This document shows positions 49,549 to 57,680 of a stretch of DNA of 64,000 nucleotides, piece by piece (position 1 is the first letter of the stretch; every line of letters starts with the position of its first letter). Source of the DNA: Deltaproteobacteria bacterium (GTDB lineage: Bacteria; Myxococcota_A; UBA9042; PHBI01); assembly GCA_020632715.1 (NCBI GenBank), contig JACKFA010000010.1, forward strand, positions 62,001 through 126,000. Direction: 5' to 3'. A model generated the notes under the pieces. It was not told the origin of the DNA, ran no database searches, and was given only the letters and a program-made list of their open reading frames with translations. The translations under genes and the position numbers were made by a program.

Positions 49549-50358
49549 ATGTCCGGAAAGTACGCGTTCATGTCGATTGCGGCACTTCTTCTGCTGATTG
49601 CCTGTCACTCACCGAGCCTGGGCAAGGGCGACCGGGGTATCGGTGACCCTTGTCGCCGCAATAGCGACTGCATCGACGGGGCGACCTGCAAATTCGCGAC
49701 TTGCGACTTCGTCGCGCCATGCCGCAGCACCCAAGGAGACGAGGTGACCGTCTTCGCGTTCGACGCGCAGGGTCGCGAGCTCGGCTCGACACGGACGCTC
49801 GACGGCAAGGTGATGATGCGTCAGGTCGTGACCTGGTCCGACGATGGGCGCACGAGCTCCTGGCAGATGTGGGAGAGCGATGATCCCGGCGCGAAACCCG
49901 ACCTGACCTGGACGGAGACATACGACGAGGCGGGAGACATGACGCATAGCGTCGAGTCGTATCGCGACGGCACGTCGAGCGAGACACGCTACACCTGGTC
50001 GGATGACTGGGCGTGTCGAGCGTGGGTGGCGGAGGTGCCCACCGCAAAGGGAGCCAACGTGAGCCGCGGTACCTGCGACGACGCAGGCAATCCCATCCGG
50101 TACGAGAGCAGGAAGGACGGCAAGCTCGTCGCGACGCGGGAATACACATACGTCGCCGGTCGCATGGCGACGCGGGTCATGACCCTCACCGACGTGGAGA
50201 TGCCACCACGTCGCATGGCCGTCGTTCGCGACGCGCGCGGCGCCATCGACGGCATTCGCCACGACTATGACGACGACGGTATCCTCGAGACCCGCGAGAC
50301 CTACGACCTCAGCTGTTGGGAGGTCACAGGCGACCGCGTCGTCTACAAGAAGCCGTAA
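49549..50358 (+). CDS. Smaller YD-repeat-like lipoprotein
   Basis: 269 residues from ATG at 49549; ATG at 49570 is an alternative, and the upstream GTG/ATG forms add non-signal sequence. Lipobox LIAC with the cysteine near residue 19, followed by a four-Cys segment (GDPCRRNSDCIDGATCKFAT). From residue ~60 the sequence has YD-like strand pairs (VFAFDAQGRELGSTRTLDGK; WTETYDEAGDMTHSVESYRD; RGTCDDAGNPIRYESRKDGK; IRHDYDDDGILETRETYDL). It is thus a short relative in style of the 46430 lipoprotein. Function unknown. Confidence 0.8.
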   Translation: MSGKYAFMSIAALLLLIACHSPSLGKGDRGIGDPCRRNSDCIDGATCKFATCDFVAPCRSTQGDEVTVFAFDAQGRELGSTRTLDGKVMMRQVVTWSDDGRTSSWQMWESDDPGAKPDLTWTETYDEAGDMTHSVESYRDGTSSETRYTWSDDWACRAWVAEVPTAKGANVSRGTCDDAGNPIRYESRKDGKLVATREYTYVAGRMATRVMTLTDVEMPPRRMAVVRDARGAIDGIRHDYDDDGILETRETYDLSCWEVTGDRVVYKKP

Positions 50359-50480
50359 GCGCAGAACATGCGGGGCACGCCCGACGCCGTCGAGGCGGAC
50401 TCGGACCTCGACCCTTGACAGCCTGACCATCCGCGTTGTCGTTACAAGGCGCGATTTGGCTGGGCCGGAGAGGGTGTGCG

Positions 50481-50511
50481 GCCCCCTGGGCTCTGTGATC
50501 GCTCAGGGGGC
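50481..50511 (+). terminator. Stem-loop between the 49549 and 50548 genes
   Basis: GCCCCCTGGGC and GCTCAGGGGGC pair over 11 bases with one G:U, nine-base loop. It is 122 bases past the YD lipoprotein stop and 37 before the next GTG; terminator or leader structure. Confidence 0.4.
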
Positions 50512-50547
50512 GAGCCCCTCCTCCGTCCCGAACACCCGAGGTGAGCC

Positions 50548-51669
50548 GTGACGCTGAAGGAATTGATGTTGTTGGCCAATCGCGAGACGGCCGGCGTCGA
50601 CGAGCCGTGCGCGCCAGCCGTCGACCCCTCGCTCGTCGACCTCGAGGGCAACCCGACAGACCTCACGGGCGGCGAGTCGGCGCGCCTTCGTCGCTATGTC
50701 ATGCACGAGATCGATACGGCCTTCGACGGCGTCCCACCCCCTGATGTCGATCACAGGACCCTGTACCAAGCGCAGGGGTGCGACCATGGTGAAGACTACG
50801 ACCAGAGCCGAGATCACCTCGGCCGATGGCAGGACCTCCCGGAATCACACCTGAAGGACTGTCCGTCGGCGATGAGCTGGCTGGACGCGCAAGGACTTCG
50901 CTATTACCTGCCCGCCGTCATGACGGGCCGTCTTCGCCACGAGCTCGAGGTCGACGCCCACTGGGAGCCAGGACGGCGTCGTCGGCCTGCCCGCGAATAT
51001 CCCTCGGTCTACGACAACTTGCTCGACTGGACATTGAGACCCGGGCGGTACGATCGCCGCCGCGCCTCGACCGCCTCGCGAATGCGTCTCCTGACGCCTC
51101 GGCAGCGCCTCGCGATCGCCCACTTCGTCGAGGTCTCCGCCTCCTCAGAGCAGGTGGACATCGTCGAGGCTTGGGAACGCGTCGTCGCCTTCGACGCGCG
51201 GGACGGGACACGCGATGACGCCGAGGACTTCGCGTGGTTCGATGTCTTCTGGCCCCCGCAAGCGCGTCCCTCCTCGTCGGCTGTGCGCGCCCTGATTGAT
51301 TCAGCGTTCGTACCTGGCGAGTCCTGCTCGTCCGGGCCGCTCCACTCGGCCGCGGGGGCCGACTTTCGCGAGCGTATGCGCGTCGCGATGTTGCGGCATC
51401 TCGAGGAGCTCGACGCGGATCCTTCGCCGCTTCCGAGGGAACCCGGCACGCTCGAGAAGATTCTGGACGTCGGATCGTGGCGGGGATCGGTCGAGGCCGA
51501 TCACCGCCGCCTCGACGGGCTCACGCAGCCCCAGCGGGCGGCGGTGCTGTCGTATCTTCAGCGCTGCAGCAGCGATGGCGACATCATCGAGGCCTGGGGT
51601 AGGGCGGTCGTGACCTCTGATGATTGGTTCGAGGCTCTCCGAGGCAGCGGTCGTCGCAGCCCCTCATGA
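50548..51669 (+). CDS. DUF6714-like protein with a degenerate second repeat
   Basis: 373 residues from GTG at 50548 after CGAGGTGA. The first ~245 residues fit the DUF6714 layout: a helical start (RYVMHEIDTAFDGVPPPDVD), GRWQDLPESHLKDCPSAMSW, LDAQGLRYYLPAVMTGRL, then LTPRQRLAIAHFVEVSASSE and IVEAWERVV. The C-terminal ~110 residues repeat the last part in degenerate form (LTQPQRAAVLSYLQRCSSDG, DIIEAWGRAVV). No signal peptide; probably cytosolic. DUF6714 has no known function. Names are from the recognised pattern, not from a search. Confidence 0.65.
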   Translation: MTLKELMLLANRETAGVDEPCAPAVDPSLVDLEGNPTDLTGGESARLRRYVMHEIDTAFDGVPPPDVDHRTLYQAQGCDHGEDYDQSRDHLGRWQDLPESHLKDCPSAMSWLDAQGLRYYLPAVMTGRLRHELEVDAHWEPGRRRRPAREYPSVYDNLLDWTLRPGRYDRRRASTASRMRLLTPRQRLAIAHFVEVSASSEQVDIVEAWERVVAFDARDGTRDDAEDFAWFDVFWPPQARPSSSAVRALIDSAFVPGESCSSGPLHSAAGADFRERMRVAMLRHLEELDADPSPLPREPGTLEKILDVGSWRGSVEADHRRLDGLTQPQRAAVLSYLQRCSSDGDIIEAWGRAVVTSDDWFEALRGSGRRSPS

Positions 51670-51741
51670 GGGCGTCCTTCTGGGCGTTGGGCGTAGCCGA
51701 GCGCGGAGCACAGCGAGCTGCGTCCTCCGGGCCATCAATGC

Positions 51742-51894
51742 GTGGTCCGCGCGCTCACCGAGCCGCGCCTGCCCGAGGACCTCGAGCGCGCCTGGGGGAT
51801 CGCGCTCGAGGCGGCGCTCTGCGCGACCCGGGGCGCGTCCGCGCCGCAGCCGTGGCTCCCTTCCCGCTTCTTACCTCGGGTGGATCGCCGTTGA
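51742..51894 (+). pseudogene. Short 3' gene remnant
   Basis: A 50-codon frame ending in TGA has gene-like composition: VVRALTEPRLPEDLERAWGI, then ALEAALCATRGAS and PWLPSRFLPRVDRR. There is no start codon with a ribosome site and nothing recognisable upstream. It may be the 3' end of a deleted gene. The surrounding 293-base gap has nothing else I can name. Confidence 0.3.
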
Positions 51895-51962
51895 GGGGGC
51901 GCCGGCGCGGCCGTAGGTTGGGCTGACCCCGAGCCACCCGGCCCTCCCAGGAGAGATCTGCC

Positions 51963-53987
51963 ATGACCAACGTGTCGCTGACGCGAGCGCTCCCGCTCGC
52001 CCTCTGCTCGGTCGCCCTCGCGATGGTGGCGGCCTGCGAGCCCGCCGCGGAGACCTCGAGCTACGACCCGTGCGACCCCGACTACTGCCCGGCGAGCTCG
52101 ACCTGCCGGGACGTCGGCGGGAGCGCGTACTGCGACTGCGACGAGGGCTACGTCGGGAGCCCCGGCGTGAGCGCGAGCGCGTGCTACGAGGCGGTCGTCG
52201 ACCACGGCGTGTGCGCGGACACGGCGACGGGCATCGTGTGCACCTGTGACGCGGGCTACGCGCAGCCGCGCAACGTCATCGGCTGCGCGGAGGTGGCGCT
52301 CACCTGCGCCGACCTCACCTGCGGCGCGAACGCGCACTGCCAGCTCTACGCGGCGGGGGCGGTGTGCGAGTGCAATCTCAACTACACCGGCGACGGCACG
52401 ACCTGCACGCGGGTTGGCGTCCCGTGCTCGCCGGCGTGCGGTGCGCACGCGAGCTGCGGCGCGGGCGACGTCTGCGCCTGCGACGCCGGCTACTTCGGCG
52501 ACGGCTACGCCTGCTTCCCGGAGGAGACGGCGGCCGGCCGCTGCACGCGCGTCTCGGCGGGGAGCCCCATCACGTGCGAGTGCAACCCGGGCTACGAGCA
52601 CGCGCGACCCGAGAACGTGGCGTGCAGCGACATCGACGAGTGCGACCTCCCGGACCAGGGCGGCTGCGGCGCCTGGTGCACGAACACCGAGGGCGGGTCC
52701 CTCTGCCGGTCGACCGTGGCCGACGAGACCTCGCCGTACTGGGCGGACTCGTGCGACCCGGACTTCTCGCACTACGCGGGGCAGACGCAGCTCGTCGCGG
52801 ACTGTCGCTGCGGCGAGAACCGCCTCGCGGGCGGCGAGCTCGGCCTCTGCCAGCGCCCGAGCTCGGCGGCGGAGCGGGGCTTCGCTTACGGCAGCGGGCC
52901 GCGCGTCCACGACATCGCGGCGAACCTGCCGCGGGTCCTGACCGGCGTCATGGACCAGGCGACGCGGAAGATCTACCTCGGCATCGGCTACACGAACCCG
53001 TCGGACTCGTACATCGGGGCGATCATGGAGGTCGACGCGGACACCGGCGCGCGCCGCATCGTCGCGGGGCTCTGGCCCGACGAGTTCGGCGGGACCGTGT
53101 ACGGCTCGGGGATGACCCCCTACCTGCCCGAGGTGCAGAACCTGGCGCTCGGCCCGGACGGCTACCTCTACGCGTGGGTGCGCAACGTGCTCAACAACGC
53201 GCAGATCGTGCGCGTCGACCGCGCGACGGGGGCGATGACCGTCCTCTGGAAAGAGGACCTCGTCTTGAGCCCGGAGCAGAACGACCCGGCCCACGCGCAG
53301 TGCTCGAACGGCTCGACGGCGCCCGGCGGGCGTCGCGTGGTGCAGGTGATGGAGCGCGGGTTCGCCATCGAGCCGAGCGGCGACTTCCTCCTGTCGGTCA
53401 TCGCGAACGGGGCGGCGGCCCACATCACGCCCATCGGCATCATCCGCGTCAAGAAGGACGGGTCGGAGTGCACGTGGGTGCGCCGCGCGAGCGCGGGGGC
53501 CGAGAACGCCTTCTATGGGCAGGACATCGGGTCGGGGGCGGCGCCGCAGCCGGGCGTCGCGTTCCGCGCGTTCGGGTGGGTGAAGGACAAGCTCTGGGCC
53601 ATCGACAACTTCAACCACATGTACGAGCTCGACCCGGCGAACGGCTGGCGGACGCGGACGTTCGCGTCGGGCCTCGCGGACGACTGGATCATCTACGACG
53701 CGGCGCGCGACGTGACGTGGCTCGGCGGGACCGGCGGCGGGGCGAACAACATCGTGGCGTACCACTTCGACGAGCAGCCGGCGAACCGCTGGGCGGCGAC
53801 GCTCACGTGCGCGAACTCGTCGCGCGAGGGGTACGAGTGCGTGTCGGGGCCGCTCTTCACGTGCTGTATGAACCACAACCCCATGTTCCTCGACGAGACG
53901 ACGGGGCACCTGATCGTGCAGCACGACGTGTTCGGGACGGTGCGCCTCGAGGTGGAGACCGGGAACGCGGTGACGTTCTCGCTCTGA
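51963..53987 (+). CDS. Lipoprotein with EGF-like domains and a propeller-like C-terminus
   Basis: 674 residues; ATG at 51963 with GGAGAG upstream. Lipobox VAAC, lipidated cysteine at residue 25. Residues about 34-260 are a chain of EGF-like modules (CPASSTCRDVGGSAYCDCDE; CGANAHCQLYAAGAVCECNL, then NYTGDGTTC; CNPGYEHARPENVACSDIDE then CDL), the last resembling calcium-binding EGF. Residues about 300-674 form a non-repetitive beta-propeller-like domain (KIYLGIGYTNPSDSYIGAIM; LALGPDGYLYAWVRN; GFAIEPSGDFLLSVIANGAA; DETTGHLIVQHDVFGTVRLE). The domain mix resembles metazoan extracellular proteins. Function unknown. A RidA 3' fragment follows. Confidence 0.85.
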   Translation: MTNVSLTRALPLALCSVALAMVAACEPAAETSSYDPCDPDYCPASSTCRDVGGSAYCDCDEGYVGSPGVSASACYEAVVDHGVCADTATGIVCTCDAGYAQPRNVIGCAEVALTCADLTCGANAHCQLYAAGAVCECNLNYTGDGTTCTRVGVPCSPACGAHASCGAGDVCACDAGYFGDGYACFPEETAAGRCTRVSAGSPITCECNPGYEHARPENVACSDIDECDLPDQGGCGAWCTNTEGGSLCRSTVADETSPYWADSCDPDFSHYAGQTQLVADCRCGENRLAGGELGLCQRPSSAAERGFAYGSGPRVHDIAANLPRVLTGVMDQATRKIYLGIGYTNPSDSYIGAIMEVDADTGARRIVAGLWPDEFGGTVYGSGMTPYLPEVQNLALGPDGYLYAWVRNVLNNAQIVRVDRATGAMTVLWKEDLVLSPEQNDPAHAQCSNGSTAPGGRRVVQVMERGFAIEPSGDFLLSVIANGAAAHITPIGIIRVKKDGSECTWVRRASAGAENAFYGQDIGSGAAPQPGVAFRAFGWVKDKLWAIDNFNHMYELDPANGWRTRTFASGLADDWIIYDAARDVTWLGGTGGGANNIVAYHFDEQPANRWAATLTCANSSREGYECVSGPLFTCCMNHNPMFLDETTGHLIVQHDVFGTVRLEVETGNAVTFSL

Positions 53988-54042
53988 TCTCGAGCCGGTG
54001 GACGACGAGAGCTCGCCGGGTGATGTGTCGGGCGCTCGCGGC

Positions 54043-54111
54043 GTCGTGGCGGCGCTCCTCGACCCGCGCTGGCGGGTCGAGATCGAGGCCGAAGCGTTCG
54101 TCGGCGGCTGA
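54043..54111 (+). pseudogene. RidA 3'-end fragment
   Basis: 69 bases encoding VVAALLDPRWRVEIEAEAF and VGG plus stop, nearly identical to the last 72 bases of the RidA gene at 49262-49333 with one codon deleted and a few substitutions. No other part of a RidA gene is present here. Confidence 0.7.
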
Positions 54112-54120
54112 GCGGGCGAG

Positions 54121-57100
54121 CTAGCGCACCCAGAGGTAGAAGGTGTGCTTGTTGATGCCGCCCTTCTGGACGCCGTTCCCGGCGGTGCCGGACCAGCCAC
54201 CGCCGTAGCAGTCGCAGAGCGTGCAGTTCTCGGCGCCGCCGTAGTACGAGCCGACCCCGGCCCAGCCGCCGCTGTTGCAGCCGCAGTCGAAGTTCGCCTC
54301 GTTCGCGCCCTTGACGCCCCAGCTGGTGTCGCCGGGGCGGATCGTGCTCGTCCGCGCGCGGCAGAAGCGGGCGCTGTCCGGGGTCGCGACCTGCTGGTTC
54401 AGGAGCGCGTCGTTGCTCTGGAACTCGGACAGCACGATCGTGCCGTTCGCGGCGCGCTGGGCGTCGGCGAAGATCTCCTCGCTCGTCTTGAACGACTGGT
54501 AGAAGTTCGAGCCGACGCCGGGATCGCACCAGTTGAGGCGCAGGTGCGTGTAGTCGCCGCGCGAGAACGACAGACGCGGCCCGATGAAGCCGGTCGCGCT
54601 GCCGTCGGCCAGCGACTGCGCCGTCCCGCTCTCGAGCCAGAGGCTCGCGAGGGCCCCCGTCTGGAGCGCGAACGAGCCCGTGCCCGGGGCGCCCGCGGCC
54701 TCGTAGCCGACGAGCGTCCAGCCGCCGCCGTCGAGCGCCATGTCGCAGCGCGCCGGGAACGGCGGCTGCGCCGGGGTCGGCTGGATCATGTAGACGCCGC
54801 TGAGCGACGCCGGGTTCGCCTGGAGCTGCGCCTTGCACGACGCCGGGCAGCTGCCCGAGGTGCACGTGCCGCGCGCGGTCGTAGCGAACGTGAGGCACGT
54901 CGGCGCAGGCGTCACGCAGCTCCCCGCCTGGCAGAGGTCTCCGGCGTCGCAGCAGACGTTGCCGCAGAGGACCCCCTTATCCGGCGGGCACTGGCAGTGG
55001 TTCGCCGCGTTGCAGCTCAGCGCCGCGAGGTCGCACGTGCCGCCGGCGCAGCAGCTGCCGCCGAACGCGCCGCACGGGGCGCCCTCGCAGGTCGACGTGA
55101 CGACCGGCGTCTCGCAGGTGCCGCCGCCCTCCACCTGGCACGCCGCCGAGCAGCCGTCGCCCGCGAGCGTGCCGCCGTCGTCGCAGCCCTCGGCGGCGTC
55201 CTGGATGCCGTCGCCGCAGCGCGGCCCGACGCACGTCGCGTCGTCGCCCGCGCCCTGACAGACGGAGGCCGCGAGGTCCACCATGCCGACCGCGTAGCCG
55301 TGCGGATCGGGGACGGAGCCGGCCGTGGTGATGGTGCACGAGAGCCGCGTCGCGGCGCTCGGGAGCAGGAAGAAGCTGATGTTGTCGACCCCGTCGCCCG
55401 AGCCGACGAGCGTCGACGGCGCCTGGAAGCGGACGTAGTGGCCGTTGCCGAAGACGTCGACGGCGCCGTAGGGCTGGAGGGGCTGGTCGCAGGTGATCGT
55501 GGTCGGGCCTTCGCCGGCGGCCCCGCCCGTGCCGCCGACGGCGAGGACGACGTGCCAGCGCGGCCCGCGCGCGCTCGCCGGGGCGCTGAAGGCGAAGGTC
55601 ACGCTGCCCGTGACGAGCTCGGTCTCGGAGCCGGGGAGCACGTCGAGGAACGGCACCGCGCCGCGCCACGCGACCGTCGTGCCGTCGCCGAGGGCCGTGT
55701 CGAAGCTGCCGTCGTCGATGGGCGGGTACGAGCCCTGGATGAGGCTCCCGTTGCCCGTGCGGCTGAACGACACCTCGCCGTCCCAGCCGTCGATGCCGAA
55801 CGTGTAGGGCGACGCCGCCGTCGCCGTGGCGGGGACGTCGACGTGGAAGTTCCAGCCGACGAGCGCCGTGTCGCAGCGGTCGTAGAAGCAGCTGCCGGTC
55901 TCGCGCTCGCAGTGGTCGACGGTGCAGCCGTCGTGGTCGTCGCAGTCGCCGTCGCTGCCGCAGAAGCCGCACGCGCCGCCGACGCAGGTGCCCTCGAAGC
56001 AGGGCGTGCCGTCGGCCACGGGGAGCACGCGGCAGACGTTGTCCGGGCCGCAGGTCCCGGCGGTGCACTCGCCGCCGCCGGCGCCGCACTCGCCGTCGTC
56101 GAGGCACGGATGACAGGCGGGGAAGGCGTCGCCCGGGCGCGCGCAGAGCTCGCAGGCGTCGCCGGTGAAGCCGGTGTCGCACGAGCACACGCCGAAGGCC
56201 GGCGCGCACACGCCGTGGGCGCCGCAGTCGACGCCGGCGCACGGGTCGGCTGGGCCGCTGCAGCTCGGGTAGGTATGGCCGCTGCTCGCGCAGGTGTCGC
56301 ACGCGGGGCCGGTGAAGCCGGCGCGGCAGACGCAGGCGCCGGTCGGGCCGCAGACGCCGTGGTCGTTGCAGCGGTTGGCGCTGCACGGGTCGAGCGGCTC
56401 GGTGCAGCCCGGGTAGGCGCGGGTCGGGTCGAGGCAGGCGTCGCAGAAGGCGCCGCCGACGCCCGGCGGGCAGTCGCAGCGGCCGGTCGTCTGGTTGCAG
56501 CTCCCGACGCGGCAGTCGACGTTCTGACACGCGTCGTAGGTGCACGCCGGGAAGTCCACGTAGCCCGTGGCGCACTCGCCGCAGGTGTCGCCCGCGTAGC
56601 CGAGGTCGCAGGCGCACGCGCCGCCCGCGCCGCAGGTGCCGTGGAGGCAGGGGTTGGGGTCGCAGGGGTCGTCGACGCAGTTGCCGTCGACGCAATCGGC
56701 GCCGACCGCGCAGGTGCCGCAGCTCCCGCCGCAGCCGTCCGGGCCGCAGGTCTTGCCGTCGCAGCGCGGGATGCAGTCGCAGGCGGAGGCGAAGTCGCCG
56801 CAGCAGCGGCCGCCGCCGCAGCCGTCCTTGCAGCTGCAGCCGCCGGGCGCGGTGTCGCCGCAGCGCCCGTCGCAGGAGAGCGCCGGGTCGAGGGCGAGGC
56901 ACTTGTCGAGGACGCAGTAGGTGCCGACGCCGCAGACGCCGCACTCGCCGCCGCAGCCGTCGGGGCCGCAGTCGTGGCCGTCGCAGTCGGGGACGCAGGC
57001 GGCGACGCAGGCGCCGTCCGTGCAGTACGGGTTGGCCGGGTCGAGGCAGCGGCCGCAGCTGCCGCCGCAGCCGTCGTCGCCGCAGCTGACGCCGTCGCAG

Positions 57101-57666
57101 CGCGGCGCGCAGGTGGCGCAGACGCCGGTGGCGCTGCAGATCTCCCCGGACTCGCAGCCGAGGACGAGGAGCCCGGGCGACGCGCAGTCGGGGTCGGCCG
57201 CGCCGCACTCGCAGTCGCAGACCTGGTGGTCGCCGAAGCGGTCGGCGTCGCAGGTCCAGCCGGCCGCGACGCAGGCGCCGGCGGTGTTGCAGGCGCCCGC
57301 GCTGCAGGTGCCGCAGCTCCCGCCGCAGCCGTCGCTGCCGCAGGCGCGCCCGTCGCAGTTGGGGACGCACTCGGCGTCGGGCTGGAAGCCGACGGCGTCG
57401 GGGTCCGTGACGATCGGCACGTCGACCTGCTCCACGTCGGACTCGGTCGTGTCGGCCTCGTCGTCCTTCACGCAGGTCGCCCCCTCGAGGTGGGTGCCCT
57501 GGCCGCAGGTCGCGGTCTCCGGGGTGCAGCTGCCGTCGGCCGCCTCGACCGTGCCCGCGCCGCACTTCCCGGCCTCCTCGCTCTCGCAGCCGGGGGCCGC
57601 GAAGAGCGCCGGGCCGAGGAGGGCGAGCGCCGCGAGCGCGATGTTCGTCGCTACGTTCCGCTTCAT
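54121..57666 (-). CDS. Giant Cys-rich lipoprotein: GCGG modules, EGF-like, DUF4215 and fibrinogen-like domains
   Basis: 1181 residues from ATG at 57666, GGAGA eight bases upstream. Signal peptide ends APGC, lipidated cysteine at residue 27. Order: Asp/Glu/Val linker; four CGxDGCGGxCGxC modules (about 100-330) with one CDCECGAADPDC module (about 150) and a somatomedin-B-like module at about 262-300 (SCDGRCGDTAPGGCSCKDGC, then RCCGDFASAC); four or five EGF-like modules (about 335-520); a lectin-like beta domain (about 600-800); a DUF4215 Cys repeat near 817 (CGDGIQDAAEGCDDG); and a fibrinogen-like domain at about 944-1181 (VYMIQPTPAQPPFPARCDMA, then LDGGGWTLVGYE) ending KHTFYLWVR. It is the last gene of its operon. 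Probably a surface-displayed binding protein. Confidence 0.9.
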   Translation of the reverse strand: MKRNVATNIALAALALLGPALFAAPGCESEEAGKCGAGTVEAADGSCTPETATCGQGTHLEGATCVKDDEADTTESDVEQVDVPIVTDPDAVGFQPDAECVPNCDGRACGSDGCGGSCGTCSAGACNTAGACVAAGWTCDADRFGDHQVCDCECGAADPDCASPGLLVLGCESGEICSATGVCATCAPRCDGVSCGDDGCGGSCGRCLDPANPYCTDGACVAACVPDCDGHDCGPDGCGGECGVCGVGTYCVLDKCLALDPALSCDGRCGDTAPGGCSCKDGCGGGRCCGDFASACDCIPRCDGKTCGPDGCGGSCGTCAVGADCVDGNCVDDPCDPNPCLHGTCGAGGACACDLGYAGDTCGECATGYVDFPACTYDACQNVDCRVGSCNQTTGRCDCPPGVGGAFCDACLDPTRAYPGCTEPLDPCSANRCNDHGVCGPTGACVCRAGFTGPACDTCASSGHTYPSCSGPADPCAGVDCGAHGVCAPAFGVCSCDTGFTGDACELCARPGDAFPACHPCLDDGECGAGGGECTAGTCGPDNVCRVLPVADGTPCFEGTCVGGACGFCGSDGDCDDHDGCTVDHCERETGSCFYDRCDTALVGWNFHVDVPATATAASPYTFGIDGWDGEVSFSRTGNGSLIQGSYPPIDDGSFDTALGDGTTVAWRGAVPFLDVLPGSETELVTGSVTFAFSAPASARGPRWHVVLAVGGTGGAAGEGPTTITCDQPLQPYGAVDVFGNGHYVRFQAPSTLVGSGDGVDNISFFLLPSAATRLSCTITTAGSVPDPHGYAVGMVDLAASVCQGAGDDATCVGPRCGDGIQDAAEGCDDGGTLAGDGCSAACQVEGGGTCETPVVTSTCEGAPCGAFGGSCCAGGTCDLAALSCNAANHCQCPPDKGVLCGNVCCDAGDLCQAGSCVTPAPTCLTFATTARGTCTSGSCPASCKAQLQANPASLSGVYMIQPTPAQPPFPARCDMALDGGGWTLVGYEAAGAPGTGSFALQTGALASLWLESGTAQSLADGSATGFIGPRLSFSRGDYTHLRLNWCDPGVGSNFYQSFKTSEEIFADAQRAANGTIVLSEFQSNDALLNQQVATPDSARFCRARTSTIRPGDTSWGVKGANEANFDCGCNSGGWAGVGSYYGGAENCTLCDCYGGGWSGTAGNGVQKGGINKHTFYLWVR

Positions 57667-57680
57667 TCGGGAGGTCTCCT

